Of a stretch of 64,000 bases of DNA, positions 22,577-32,900 are shown piece by piece. This DNA is from Halocafeteria seosinensis (Eukaryota > Sar > Bigyra > Bicosoecida), in contig LVLI01000100.1 in assembly GCA_001687465.1 (NCBI GenBank), forward strand, positions 109,021 to 173,020. Reading direction: 5' to 3'. Positions within the stretch are counted from its first letter, which is position 1; each line of letters starts with the position of its first letter. Under the pieces are notes generated by a model that had not been told where the DNA came from, ran no database searches, and saw only the letters and a list, made by a program, of their open reading frames with translations. The position numbers and the translations under genes were made by a program.

Positions 22577-25495
22577 TTACGATCCAACATGACATCTCAC
22601 CCGGGTATGGGAGTGAGAATTGTTTTCAGCGTCAGGCTCCCCATCCTTGTTCTCTAGTTTTACCGCCGCCCCGTCTTTCCCGCGATCCATTTCATCTGAA
22701 TCCGATTCATGAAGCTTAACCGTCTTACTCGTTGACGGCGAGGAACGATTAAACAATAAGTTCCACAATCCGCTTGCTGTGACTGTAGCGGACCCATTGG
22801 TCAAGCTATCCCATTCGTCATGGGTGTCTCCTGGAGCCCGCTTGGACACGACTTTAATAGCCATCAGCAACTGCTGAAATAACGGGTGTATCGCTGTGGA
22901 GAGCACTGTAACTGTTAAGAAGAACAGATAGCTCCGACGGGAAATGAGACCCAAAGCATGAGCTTTACCGGTGAATGCTAAACTGTACTCAGCAATTTGG
23001 GCGAGTGCAAGACCCACACAGATAGCTTCATTTCTCCTAAACTTAAACCCCATAAGTATCAATCCAACGAGAAGCGCTTTCAATGCAACCAAATTGACCA
23101 ATAGCACACTCAAAGGGGCTAAATTCTTAAATACAAACCCTGGGTTAAGTACAAGTCCTATAGATGCCAAGAACATTCCCCCAAAGACATCGTTCAGCGG
23201 TTGAACGGCTTCAATGATACTGCCAACTGTCTTTTCGGTGGAGGAAGTTAGCATGAGGCCTGCGAAAAATGCCCCCATTTCTAGTGAAAGTCCCATGCTT
23301 TCCGTTAGGAGTGCAAGAGTGAGGCATATGGCCACTAGCCCGAGAAGCAAGATCCCTTTACTAAACTGGATGCTTTGCGCTAGCGAGCGGGCTCTCGGGA
23401 TTACCATCTTAGAAATTAAAAGCACTCCTCCAATCATGAAACCGAATGTGAATATACTGCGTAACGTAGCCTCAAATACTACAGATAAGGACGCCAGTTG
23501 ATCACGCGATTCCTTGTAGCGCACAATAACGTGAGGGATGGACAACAAGAGACCCATCAATAAATCCTGAACGGCAAGAATTCCTAAACAGACCCTTCCA
23601 GTCGGACTTGAAACCTGATTCGTCACACTTAACGTGTCCATAGCTCCCGTGGGGCTGCTGAGACTAACAGCTATACCAAGCATTATTGCTTCCGGCACGC
23701 TGTTCATAACGGCCGTAAAGTAGCCAATCAGCCACGCAAGACCGACGCAGAGAACACAAACGACCCCGGCTACAGCCACAGATACAACGTAGTATTTGCT
23801 GTGATCAACAAGCTTCAGCCCGAAATGCATACCATTCGTGAACAACGGGAAAACTACCCCGAACTGCGATATCGTCGATACCGACGACAGTTTTGTAACA
23901 TAACCTAGGCCGCTGGGGCCCACTAACATTCCAGCAAGCAAGTATCCTACCGCAGGAGGCAGCCTGAACGACCCAGCCGCAGTACCTGCAAATGCCGCTG
24001 CGCACAGCAGTACTGCAATGTCTTGCATCAAACCAAGGTCATATGTTAATAGAGCTGGGTCAGAAACGGTACTGCTCGAGGATTCTAGATCTTCAGCTTG
24101 GTTAGTGCTCCCAATATTTTTACTCCTCCTTTCACGCTGACGGGCGTTTAAGGCAGAAAGCCTGGCCAACGCTTCACTGTACCGAATTTTTTGACCACCC
24201 GGAAGTTTAATATCCCCTGTTTCATAATCCACATCCCCATTTTGGGCCGCCTCCATCAGTTTGTTCAAGAATGACATCTCGGCGTCTTCAGCACGCAATT
24301 CTTGTAGCGTTTTCGTTGTATCTACAAGCTTGCTCCGCGCCCCTTTTAGTCGATCAAATAACAATTCAAGAGATTCAGATACTTCCTTTAGCTTCTTTTG
24401 GGTTTCCGTTCGCTCGCGAGTCTGCGTTTCCACAGTACTCCTCAAAATTTTGTTCGTATCGACCAGTTTTTCCTTAGGCCCACAAGGACATAGGCGTTCT
24501 ACATTGTTTGCAGCGGCTGCACAACTGGGTTTGTTGGTGTCACTTGTCATTTCGGCGTTAACGAAGCAAAGACGCTCCTGCTTTTCCGTAAACTTAACCG
24601 CACCGGGTTTGTCTGGCCCGTAACCTCCGAGACACTTTTTCGGACAATCAAAGTTTTCGGCAAGCTTCTCGCATGAATTTATTTCCTCGAATTTTGAGTC
24701 CCTGCAGCTGTACTCTCCTCCACTAACTCTATGGCAAGCATCGTTGCAACTTTCAAAAGGCTGGCTTTTTGCCAAGGCTAAATGAGTCTTCTTATGTTTC
24801 TGATGACGATGAGCGTGAGGTCGATGTCCAGTTTTTTTCTCTGACTTTGTCTCATCCGAAGGAGTGTCAGTCGAGTCTTCGTTTTCAGTCTTCGTCGACT
24901 TTCCATTACCTGCATCATCGTAATCCTTTGTAATTTGGAGTGTCTTTGATCCTTCAGCAATCTGTCGCTCGGTATCGGCCAGAATTTCTGCAGGTGGGAC
25001 CAAAAGCTCTTAATCATCGCGAGAAGGCAATATTTGCCACACTCTACTGAACATACCTTTCAGTCCTTCTTTTAGCCTTTGGGCTTCTAACGCTATATCC
25101 CCGTCTTGCCACGGAATTCTATCTTCCTGGGACGCAGTGCTGGAGGTCTGTTCATTGTCTTTGCTATTCCCATGATGGATCGTTCTGTATCGCGGTTGCA
25201 GAATGGATGCATCCTTTGATGACACATCTTTTGTTGCCTCGTCATCATTGTCATCGTCGTCTTGCCCTGTAACAGAGTTGATTTCGTCGAAACCAGCGTC
25301 CGTGGAACGGTCAATTGTATCCATTGCCTGCTGCTCTGCCTCCTCCTCTTTTGCTTGCAGAGGCTTAGTTTTGCCATCAGAGGCTTGGGTGATTATCGAC
25401 CCATCTATGGCTAGTGTGGAGGTGCATAAACAGCTCCAGAAAAAAGCACATACGAGGGTTATAAGCCACCATGTAGGTCTTCGAGCGCTTCCCAT
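22577..25495 (-). CDS. KEA/KefB-type cation:proton antiporter (CPA2) with Cys-rich and coiled-coil N-terminus
   Basis: Exons (minus) 25495-25057 and 24987-22577; 949 aa. The 69-nt intron removes an in-frame stop. CPA2 antiporters exchange K+ or Na+ for H+ across endomembranes, plastid or plasma membranes. Order: signal peptide (MGSARRPTWWLITLVCAFF...), acidic linker, a Cys-rich module (about 240-340) with CNDACH, CEKLAENFDCPKKCLGGYG and LCPCG, a coiled coil (about 340-440), then some 12-13 transmembrane helices starting QDIAVLLCAAAFAGTAAGSF with PAVGYLLAGMLVGPSGLGY, typical of the family, and SSPTGAMDTL/AVQ-D in the ion-pathway helices. No RCK/TrkA-N domain follows, as in KEA4-6-type proteins; the tail is short, Ser/Asp-rich and His-containing. 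The lumen-facing Cys module ahead of the coiled coil is unusual. Confidence 0.9.
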
Positions 25496-25967
25496 CTTCA
25501 ACAATCTCCGTTGTATGAGGTCATTCCTTAGCCCCGTGGGATGATAAAGAGACACAAGAAAACTAAAGACAGCGGTCAAAATACAAAAATCTACAAATGC
25601 GGTAGAGTGGTGTCATCTGGATTCTGAGGAGCCGTTTGCGCCTGCCTTGAAGTCTTCGGTACACGAAGTTAAGTTGGGAAGCAAAGTTTCACGGGAAGCC
25701 ATACAGTTGTACTGTACGAAGCGTACTACTGACTATGAATTGTGGCATCTCTTCGAAAAGTGGAGAGTCAAACAGGGAAACTACTCGTAATTAAACTATC
25801 ATGTGTACATATTCAGCACATGTTCATCCACATTCCACATTCACCGAAAGTACACAAGGATGAAAATTGTAAGCACACACTGAGTACATTCCACAGCTAA
25901 ACTAGCTAAAATTGAACTTAGAGCTACGAAACGAACGAAACGGAAAGGAATACGAAACAGGTGATTA
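25496..25967. other. intergenic between antiporter and secreted-protein gene
   Basis: About 470 bp holding the antiporter leader and the 3' flank of the secreted-protein gene. No gene or strong repeat seen; several ACGAAACGAACGAAACG-like short repeats near 25925-25945. Confidence 0.35.
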
Positions 25968-26639
25968 TCACGTCATACAGTGTAGGTCACCAGCTGGGCT
26001 AATTGCCAGATGATCCGCATGTACCCTCTGAAGATTCCAAGCACCGTATGCTACATCACCGATACAATAATTTCAAATATAGATACAGTAACTTACCTTC
26101 CAAAGGATAAGACATTGAGTAGGGAATTGAGTTAAGACCACATGAGATCAGACTTGTGCCAACAATTTGGTTGTTTCTTTCAGTCACGTACAGACAAGAC
26201 GGGTGATGCGGAGTCCTCGAAATGAAGAGTTGCACTGAATACGCTCCGCTCGTAGTTTGATTGATATTCCTGAATGAAAGCAATAAATCAGTGCAGCCGT
26301 TTGAAAAGCGGTTGCAGGTACTGTACCTTTCAGAATGGCTTACTGGGTGGCAAGATTCCCGCAGGAGTTTGGCCTGACTGAATTGTATGTGCAATGCTGG
26401 ACATAGTTTTGCACATCAGTTAAGTTGTAGAACGTGCAAGTTGAATCATACTTGCGGAGATGCCATCCCTTCCTGTATGAATGAGTATGGGCTTGTTAAG
26501 CCACCGTGTTTAACTCAAGCGGAGCCATGCATTAAGACACGTACTTATATCTATCCGGTAAGTCACTTTCCTCCGCATGTCCGAACTGAATTGAGGAGAG
26601 GAAAGCAAGAAGGAATAGAGCAACCGTGAGTGCTCTCAT
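25968..26639 (-). CDS. small secreted or surface protein, four exons, no known family
   Basis: Exons (minus) 26639-26545, 26472-26344, 26269-26097 and 26050-25968 give exactly 480 nt and 159 aa. Every junction is GT-AG and in phase; introns are 72, 74 and 46 nt. Residues 1-22 are a textbook signal peptide (MRALTVALFLLAFLSSIQFG) followed by HAEESDLPDR. The mature part has about six Cys, several N-glycosylation sequons (YNLT, QNINQTT) and beta-strand-like segments (AYSVQLFISR, LYVTERNNQIVGT), then ends HCMT. It is probably secreted or vacuolar. No single frame shows this gene; it appears only on splicing, and the perfect phase sum with a signal peptide makes it convincing. The antiporter lies downstream on the same strand. 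Confidence 0.75.
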
Positions 26640-27357
26640 TTTTTTGGCCTCTATTACTCCCTTGTGCCAGCTTTAAAAGACACCCGGAGCTTCTACACGC
26701 TACCCTGTCTAAACAGAATGTTCGAATGTTCAATTAATGGATAGGATCAAACACCACGGTCAATCCAATCCATGTATGACTTACTCTTTGGTTATCAACA
26801 CATCCGTAACTAACAATGTATAACATAATAGCCTTTCTCAAAGCATTTTGCACTCTACGCGTCCAGACTTCCTGTTCGTCGGTTTGTTCTACACCGACGA
26901 TCGTGCGGATTCCCGCTGCAGGGAGGGTAAATTCCAGGACACGGGCCGTAAGATGGCGACCGCGAAGTCATTGATGCCTCATGACTTGACAGCAGATCCA
27001 ATGACTTCCCATCGTGAGCGTGGTTGCAGAAGAAGGAATTGCATGATCATCGTAGCCCTGCCAAGTGTCCTTGGGCTTCGGAGTTCAGTTAGGAGTTGGA
27101 GACTCAACTCCCAGACTTTGAGTTGTTTGAAATGGTTGGCACGGCTTCACAAGACGCTCTTCACTGTAGCATATGTTCCCTCGACCATGCTTTGGTATTC
27201 ACTCACACGTACATGTATGGTCAAAGGTGAACCTGCTGTTCAATGTCCTTCTTCCTCCTTAAGTTTTCTACCACCACCAATCCGCTGGTGAATTACCGGT
27301 ACGCGTCGTAATTCAAATCGGCACGCCGGTATTGCGTTGGTTGAGGTTGTTAGAAAT
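26640..27357. other. divergent intergenic region, no gene seen
   Basis: About 720 bp between the secreted-protein gene (leftward) and the hydrolase gene (rightward). A plus-strand frame at 26848-27291 has no domain and is probably chance. Likely carries both promoters. Confidence 0.4.
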
Positions 27358-28272
27358 ATGCAGCTTTCATTGGATAAAATGGCAGCAACTACGGGGAAAC
27401 GAAGCAAGCCCTCAGAGAAGAAGGACGAAAGGTCCCATTATGTAGGGATACTCGCTCATGGCGCTGGGGCTGGAAGTAACAGTGATTGGATGCGAACGTG
27501 GACGCGTCGCTTGAATGATACAATAACGCCAACAGTCTCCTTCGATTTTCCTTGTAAGTCTGAGTTGTTGTGGATTCATTCGTTTGACTGATGGTATCTA
27601 ACGGGATTGACGCTTCTCGCAGATATGAAAGAAGGGAGGAAAATGCCTCCCCGAGCCGAAAAATTAACATCCTCTTACGTGCAAATGGTGAAGGACGCCA
27701 CCGAGAAAAATCCAGACAAATCAGCAGTGGTCCTTATGGGGAAGAGCATGGGTTCGCGTGTAGCGTGTCATACAATAGCCGATTCCATGGCAGAGCTACC
27801 TCAGTCAAAGCAGTACGCCCTCGTTTGTTTCGGGTATCCGCTTATTGGTATCAACAAGAAAGTGAGAGACGAGGTATGTACGACTATGTACTCAGACACA
27901 AGGTTACATTAGCATGATAACGCGCTTCCCCTGTCGTCTCAGGTTCTAAAAAAAATACCGGAAAGTGTCCCTGTACTGTTTATCGCTGGGAGTAAGGATA
28001 AGATGTGCCCCGTCGATGCCTTGAAAGAGATTCAGAAGGAAATGAAGGCAACTTCAGAAATATATACAGTAGACGATGCCGACCATTCTCTTCAGGTCAC
28101 AAAGTCCTATCTGAAACGCAACAACACAAGCCAAGATGCTATTGACCAAAGGATCTTGCACGAGGTTACGGACTTCTTAGATAGGCATACCCTCGTGCAG
28201 ACTGCATACCAAATGACAGCATCCATCCAAAAAACTAAAGTTGCTTCCACGAAGCGTCCCCGAAAGCAGTGA
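27358..28272 (+). CDS. alpha/beta hydrolase, TEX30/KANSL3-like
   Basis: Exons 27358-27553, 27623-27873 and 27943-28272 give 258 aa. Seen: the oxyanion region ILAHGAGAGSNSDWM, then FDFPYMKEGRKMPPRAEK (completed by the first splice and characteristic of TEX30/KANL3 hydrolases), the nucleophile elbow GKSMGS (Ser at about 107), LFIAGSKDKMCPV carrying the likely acid, and DDADHSLQV with the catalytic His. The C-terminus ends in a short Lys/Arg-rich tail (KRPRKQ) that could be a nuclear signal. The substrate is unknown in this family. The start is the first in-frame ATG; a second lies 21 bases on. Its stop is only 6 bp from the stop of convergent VPS36. Confidence 0.88.
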
Positions 28273-28278
28273 TCCACG

Positions 28279-29579
28279 CTATGATGGCCCGTGCTGCTCC
28301 ACGTCGAGAAACAGGTTCTTATAGAATCGAATTCCAGCCATGGAATCGTCCCGACAAAGGTATCCTTGCTGCTCGGCTAACTGCAATTTAAGACCCCATC
28401 AATTGACGAATACAGACAATGTGCGCTCCTCTAGCAGGATACACTTACAAGCAAGTGATGTTTTGCTATAGGAAGAGGTACATGCCATTGAGTGGCTAGC
28501 TCTGCTGCTGATACCCATTGGGTGTAGTCTGATAGCATGGATACTATTCGACGGACAATTGTAGCTTCATCATGAGACTGTATCTGAAGTACAGCCGTTC
28601 CCGATTCAAGAGTCTTCAACCTGATACCTAAGTTTTGTTGATCCATAATCGAACAAGCCTTCCACAGGTCCTTTGGGGAAACGAGGTGCGTTCCTCGAGC
28701 CCTATTATACAGACAGTACACATCTGTAAGGGTCATCATTCCACCTGATCTTTCCAAGAAGCGTTTTGTAAAATCTGCAAGCTGTCTCGCCAGTTGGTTA
28801 TAGTATCGGCTGCCTGCAAACCAATGGAGGCGGATCTTCTCCCTATGTATCGAGTGGTGTCATCAAGACCTACCTGAAGTTTCCTTAGTCACGATGTTCG
28901 TCAAGCCGAGATTTTCCGTTAAGTTCGCGAACTGTTGTTTCTCCTCTGTAGGTTCCTCTGTCTTCTTGCCTGTTTCCTCCGCGTACCTCTTCGCTAAATC
29001 TACAGCCTTCCGGGCATTCTTAACCAAAGCATCCAAATCTGAGAAAGCTTGTTCACTGAACTTTTGCTCCTCGGCGTGATCCTGTTGTCTTTGCTGGATG
29101 AGTCCGGCCACACCAAGAGTTTTCGTCCTCCGTTGCGAGCCTGTGCTGGCACCGTGTGTTTCCCATGAACGCCTTTGACGTGCAGTGTAGAGCCAATCCT
29201 TGAATTCTTGTTTGCCTTTTCCTTTAAAACCGAACTGGATTACTCGACCAGATTGAAGTTGGATACCAATTTTGGGAGTCCGAAACAGACGCTCCGAGTC
29301 TGAAACATTCACTATGCTGCTAAGATGCCAACTGTAACCGGGAGTTGTGAAGTTGATTTCCGACGGCGATCTTCCTCCTTTGATAACGCTGTCGATTGCT
29401 TCTTGTGACAGCCAATAGACTTTATGGGTGGAAATAGTGGCAGTCCCGTTAATCATCAACTTGGTATCGCCATCATACAAATCCACATGTCTATGTGCGC
29501 AATGTTGAATTTCTTCGTCTGCCTCGAACTTGGGTTGGCCCGTGGGCGATAGCTCCACTGGTTTTCCGATTTCTGTCAT
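28279..29579 (-). CDS. VPS36: VPS36, ESCRT-II subunit
   Basis: Exons (minus) 29579-28874, 28813-28449 and 28380-28279 give 390 aa. VPS36 joins VPS22 and VPS25 in ESCRT-II, which sorts ubiquitinated cargo into multivesicular endosomes. The N-terminal GLUE domain shows [41 protein letters not shown] and [18 protein letters not shown]; then a coiled-coil linker with AGLIQQRQQ, and C-terminal winged helices with [77 protein letters not shown]. The last exon is only 34 codons. A GTTGAAGTTG motif half (29684-29693) lies 105 bp upstream. It is divergent with the EGF/NHL gene (360 bp). Confidence 0.95.
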
Positions 29580-29683
29580 ATCCTATCCAGTGCTCCACTA
29601 CCGTATATAACCCCCTTGACAATCCCCTGGAATAGCTACTACCATCAATGCTCCCGATCCAGCATGAAAGGATACGCGTGGGA

Positions 29684-29693
29684 CGTTGAAGTT
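29684..29693 (-). promoter_or_regulatory. partial TTCAACTTCAAC motif upstream of VPS36
   Basis: In gene orientation CAACTTCAAC, ten bases of the longer motif found upstream of KRR1, NEK and the gene at 63561, at a similar distance (105 bp) from the ATG as in KRR1. Confidence 0.3.
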
Positions 29694-29939
29694 GTGACAC
29701 GACATTCTTTTCGCCGCTCTTTCGGAGGTGCTAATTCACTGCTGAAGCGCTGACCGAGCAACGGGGCACACACCGACAAACACCATGCGTACTTCTTTGA
29801 TATGCATCTTTATATATATGTAGAGATCCTCCTGAGAAGGATATCTGGAGGTGTACAGGGTTGGTGCTAGATAAGCAGCGTAGAGCTCTGAAGTTAAACA
29901 GAATGAGGTTGGGACGTGATATACAGCGGTGAATGCACA

Positions 29940-32900
29940 ATGAGAGGAAGGAATCAGATCCCAGCTGCTGTGCCTTTCCTATTTTCATTCCTACTATTCG
30001 CATCTGTTGAACGGCAGGCACGCGCGTGGATTTCTTTTCCCACGTTTAGTTTGGAACCGTGGTGTAACCAAGTTGAGAACCCCCCGTGGCCTTTTGCTTA
30101 TCAGAAGGACGGCGGGGATCCTGTGTCAGAGCCGAAAGGGAGGACAGCATCTAATCAACAGTTTTTTGGAGAACAGTGTACGACGCTGGGAACGAGATCC
30201 ATCTGCTTCCTCTGCAAAGACCCTCAATGCCGAAATCCAGACGCAACAAATTCATCAGACCTACCATGTCAGTTTCAAATACAGGGAGCCGACTGGGGGT
30301 CTCTTCCGAAAAACATCCCAACAGTATCTGACGTTCCCTTCGCAGTGGGTACTTCCATTATGCACAGGTACGACTACGGCAACGCGGACAGGATTTGCGT
30401 CATGCTCAGTGGTGGAGCGTGTAGCAGGCACGACAAAGATAGTTACGCTGACTGCGAAGTCAAATGCTGGGGCGCGCATATACCAGACCGACCCGTACCC
30501 TTTGAGCAAGGATGGACATATAGCAATCAAACAGGCTCAGCTCAAGGAGAAGTGGTCACAACTCTAGGAAATCTGAATGGAACAGAAGGACATAGAGACG
30601 GAAGCGCCTCAGATGCAATGTTGAACCGTCCATCTGCAGTAGCGGTGGACTTCGCTGGAAACTTATATATCGCCGATACGGGGAACCACGTCATAAGGTT
30701 CTATAATAAGTCAGAAGATTGGCTGTACACCATAGCGGGTGTGTCTGTGATAAGCGGAATAAGGGATGGACTCGCCAATCAGTCACTCTTTAATAGACCA
30801 GCCGGTATTGGAGTTTTCTTTCCACCCGAGGCGCAGTTTCCCATTGTCTATGTATCAGACACGGGGAATCATGCGATTCGGGCTATCGTGGTCGTTGACG
30901 GGGACAATGGAAAAGCGTTTACTTCCCAATTGCTTCGTGTTACAACCATTGCTGGAGGTGGATCCAATTTGGAATCACTGTTCGGAGCAGAAGATGTCGG
31001 TGACAGTGGTTTCGCAGACGGTTTTGGGACGGAAGCCCGGTTTAATAACCCTCGCGGAATCGCAGTCAGCGAAGACGGGCGGTTTATCTTTGTTGCAGAT
31101 ATGAACAACCACGTTGTAAGGTTTATAGAGAAAGAGCGAGACTCTCAGTTTAGAGTGGGCGTATTGGCCGGAACCATAGTCAACGTCACTTCTTGGGACT
31201 ACGAGATTGGTGACGATGATGCTTTTTCGGGACTACTCAAGGCCCAAGTAGGGCTGGAGGCCGCCGAAGTATCCATAGACAGCGGCCAAGTTGGATGCCC
31301 TCCAAACATGGATCCATCAAGACCCATGGAATGTTTGGTTGGTCTCAAAGGGATTCAGGATGGGATAGCTAGTAAGGCTAAATTTACGCATCCATTCGAC
31401 GTGGGTATAGGACCCGCGGAGGAATCACAATTTCCAACGGTTGTGGTCGTCGACCAAGATCGAGTGAGACTAGTAACGGGAATACAAAACACTTCATTTC
31501 CCAGCTTGCTATCTTCAACCGCTCGAGTGGTCACGCTTGCAGGAGGGAATGTGGATGGGGACACTGACGGCTCAGGCGATACGGCGGTCTTGGATAAACC
31601 AAGGGTGCGTTGCCAAAGCCAGAAGTATTGTTAACTCTATCTGTGTATGGTTTTGTCTGTCGTGATCATGGTGCTGCAGGGAATATTCTCGGACCCTAAA
31701 GGGAGAATTTTCGTTTCTGAAACGTTGCCGTGTCGTCTGAGGCAGATTTCTCCTGCCGAAATGGTCGCTTACCCCGTCACATGTAGAGCCTCGGCCGCTA
31801 GCGTCCTAGCACCTCAGGGTTGTTCTAGCTATGATCCTCCAGTAGATCAAGTGGATAGACTCATGACTGCATCTGCTAAAAATGTCATCTACAATTTTGA
31901 ACATCCCCACCTTGAAGGAATTAAGCGAAAAGAATGTTTGGGATCTCCTCCCCTGGACATTGGTATAGAAGCGATAGCGCGTAGAAAAGGATCTAACGGC
32001 GGTACCATGAGTAGCAACTTTACCAAGAACGAAGATACTGGAGAACTGACAACTATCCGGATAAAATGTCCTGGGTCATGCATGGAAGAGTACGAGAGTA
32101 GTCCTGAGGAGTTTGTAATAGAAGGAACTGATATTTATTCGGATAGAAGCTCCGTGTGCTTGGCTGCTATTCACAGCGGGGTCTTAGACCGTGACGGTGG
32201 AACTGTTACGCTGAGGCTCCAAAAAAATGTATGCATCGGCTGCAAGGGCACCCAGTTCATTAAAGGAAACATTTCTCGTGGAATTTCGTCGGATGATATT
32301 CTAGAGAGCGGACGCACATTTGACTTTGAAGAGTATCCAGTCTACAAAGTAGAGGTCCAAACTGTCGCAGGCCCTCCGTCAGCTCCGCTTTCTAACCCGT
32401 GCGGATATGTTGATGCAAAACCACCTACATATGCAAAGTTTGACTCTCCTGGTGGGTTAGCTGCGTATCCGTTCGTCGAAATAGGTGGACCACTACCTGG
32501 GGATGGAGAAGCCAATACGGTATACATCGCTGACGAGGGAAATAATGTGATTCGTAATTTGATTGGAGGCTGCTCAACAATATGTGAAAATGGAGGAGTG
32601 TGTGTAGCAGGAGATGAATGCAGTTGTCCTCCAGGTTGGACGGGAATAAGCTGCGATGTTCCGCAATGTAACGCTGTAACATGTGAGGACAGAGAGATTT
32701 GCACAGCACCCGAGATTTGTACGTGCGTACCAGGCTACACTGGCTTCGAATGCGATGAACCGTTGTGCGTGCAAGAGTGCCAAAATGGGGGCATATGTGT
32801 AGCTCCGGATACTTGCGGCTGTGCACCTGGTTGGTTTGATTCCAATTGCACTACGCCTGTGTGCACTCAGACCTGCGGTAATGGTGGAGACTGCGTGCAA

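Noticed and set aside
26387-26629. Plus-strand Cys-rich frame with a GTAAGT-like end
   Set aside because: It is antisense to exons 1 and 2 of the secreted-protein gene, which has a full in-phase model with signal peptide.
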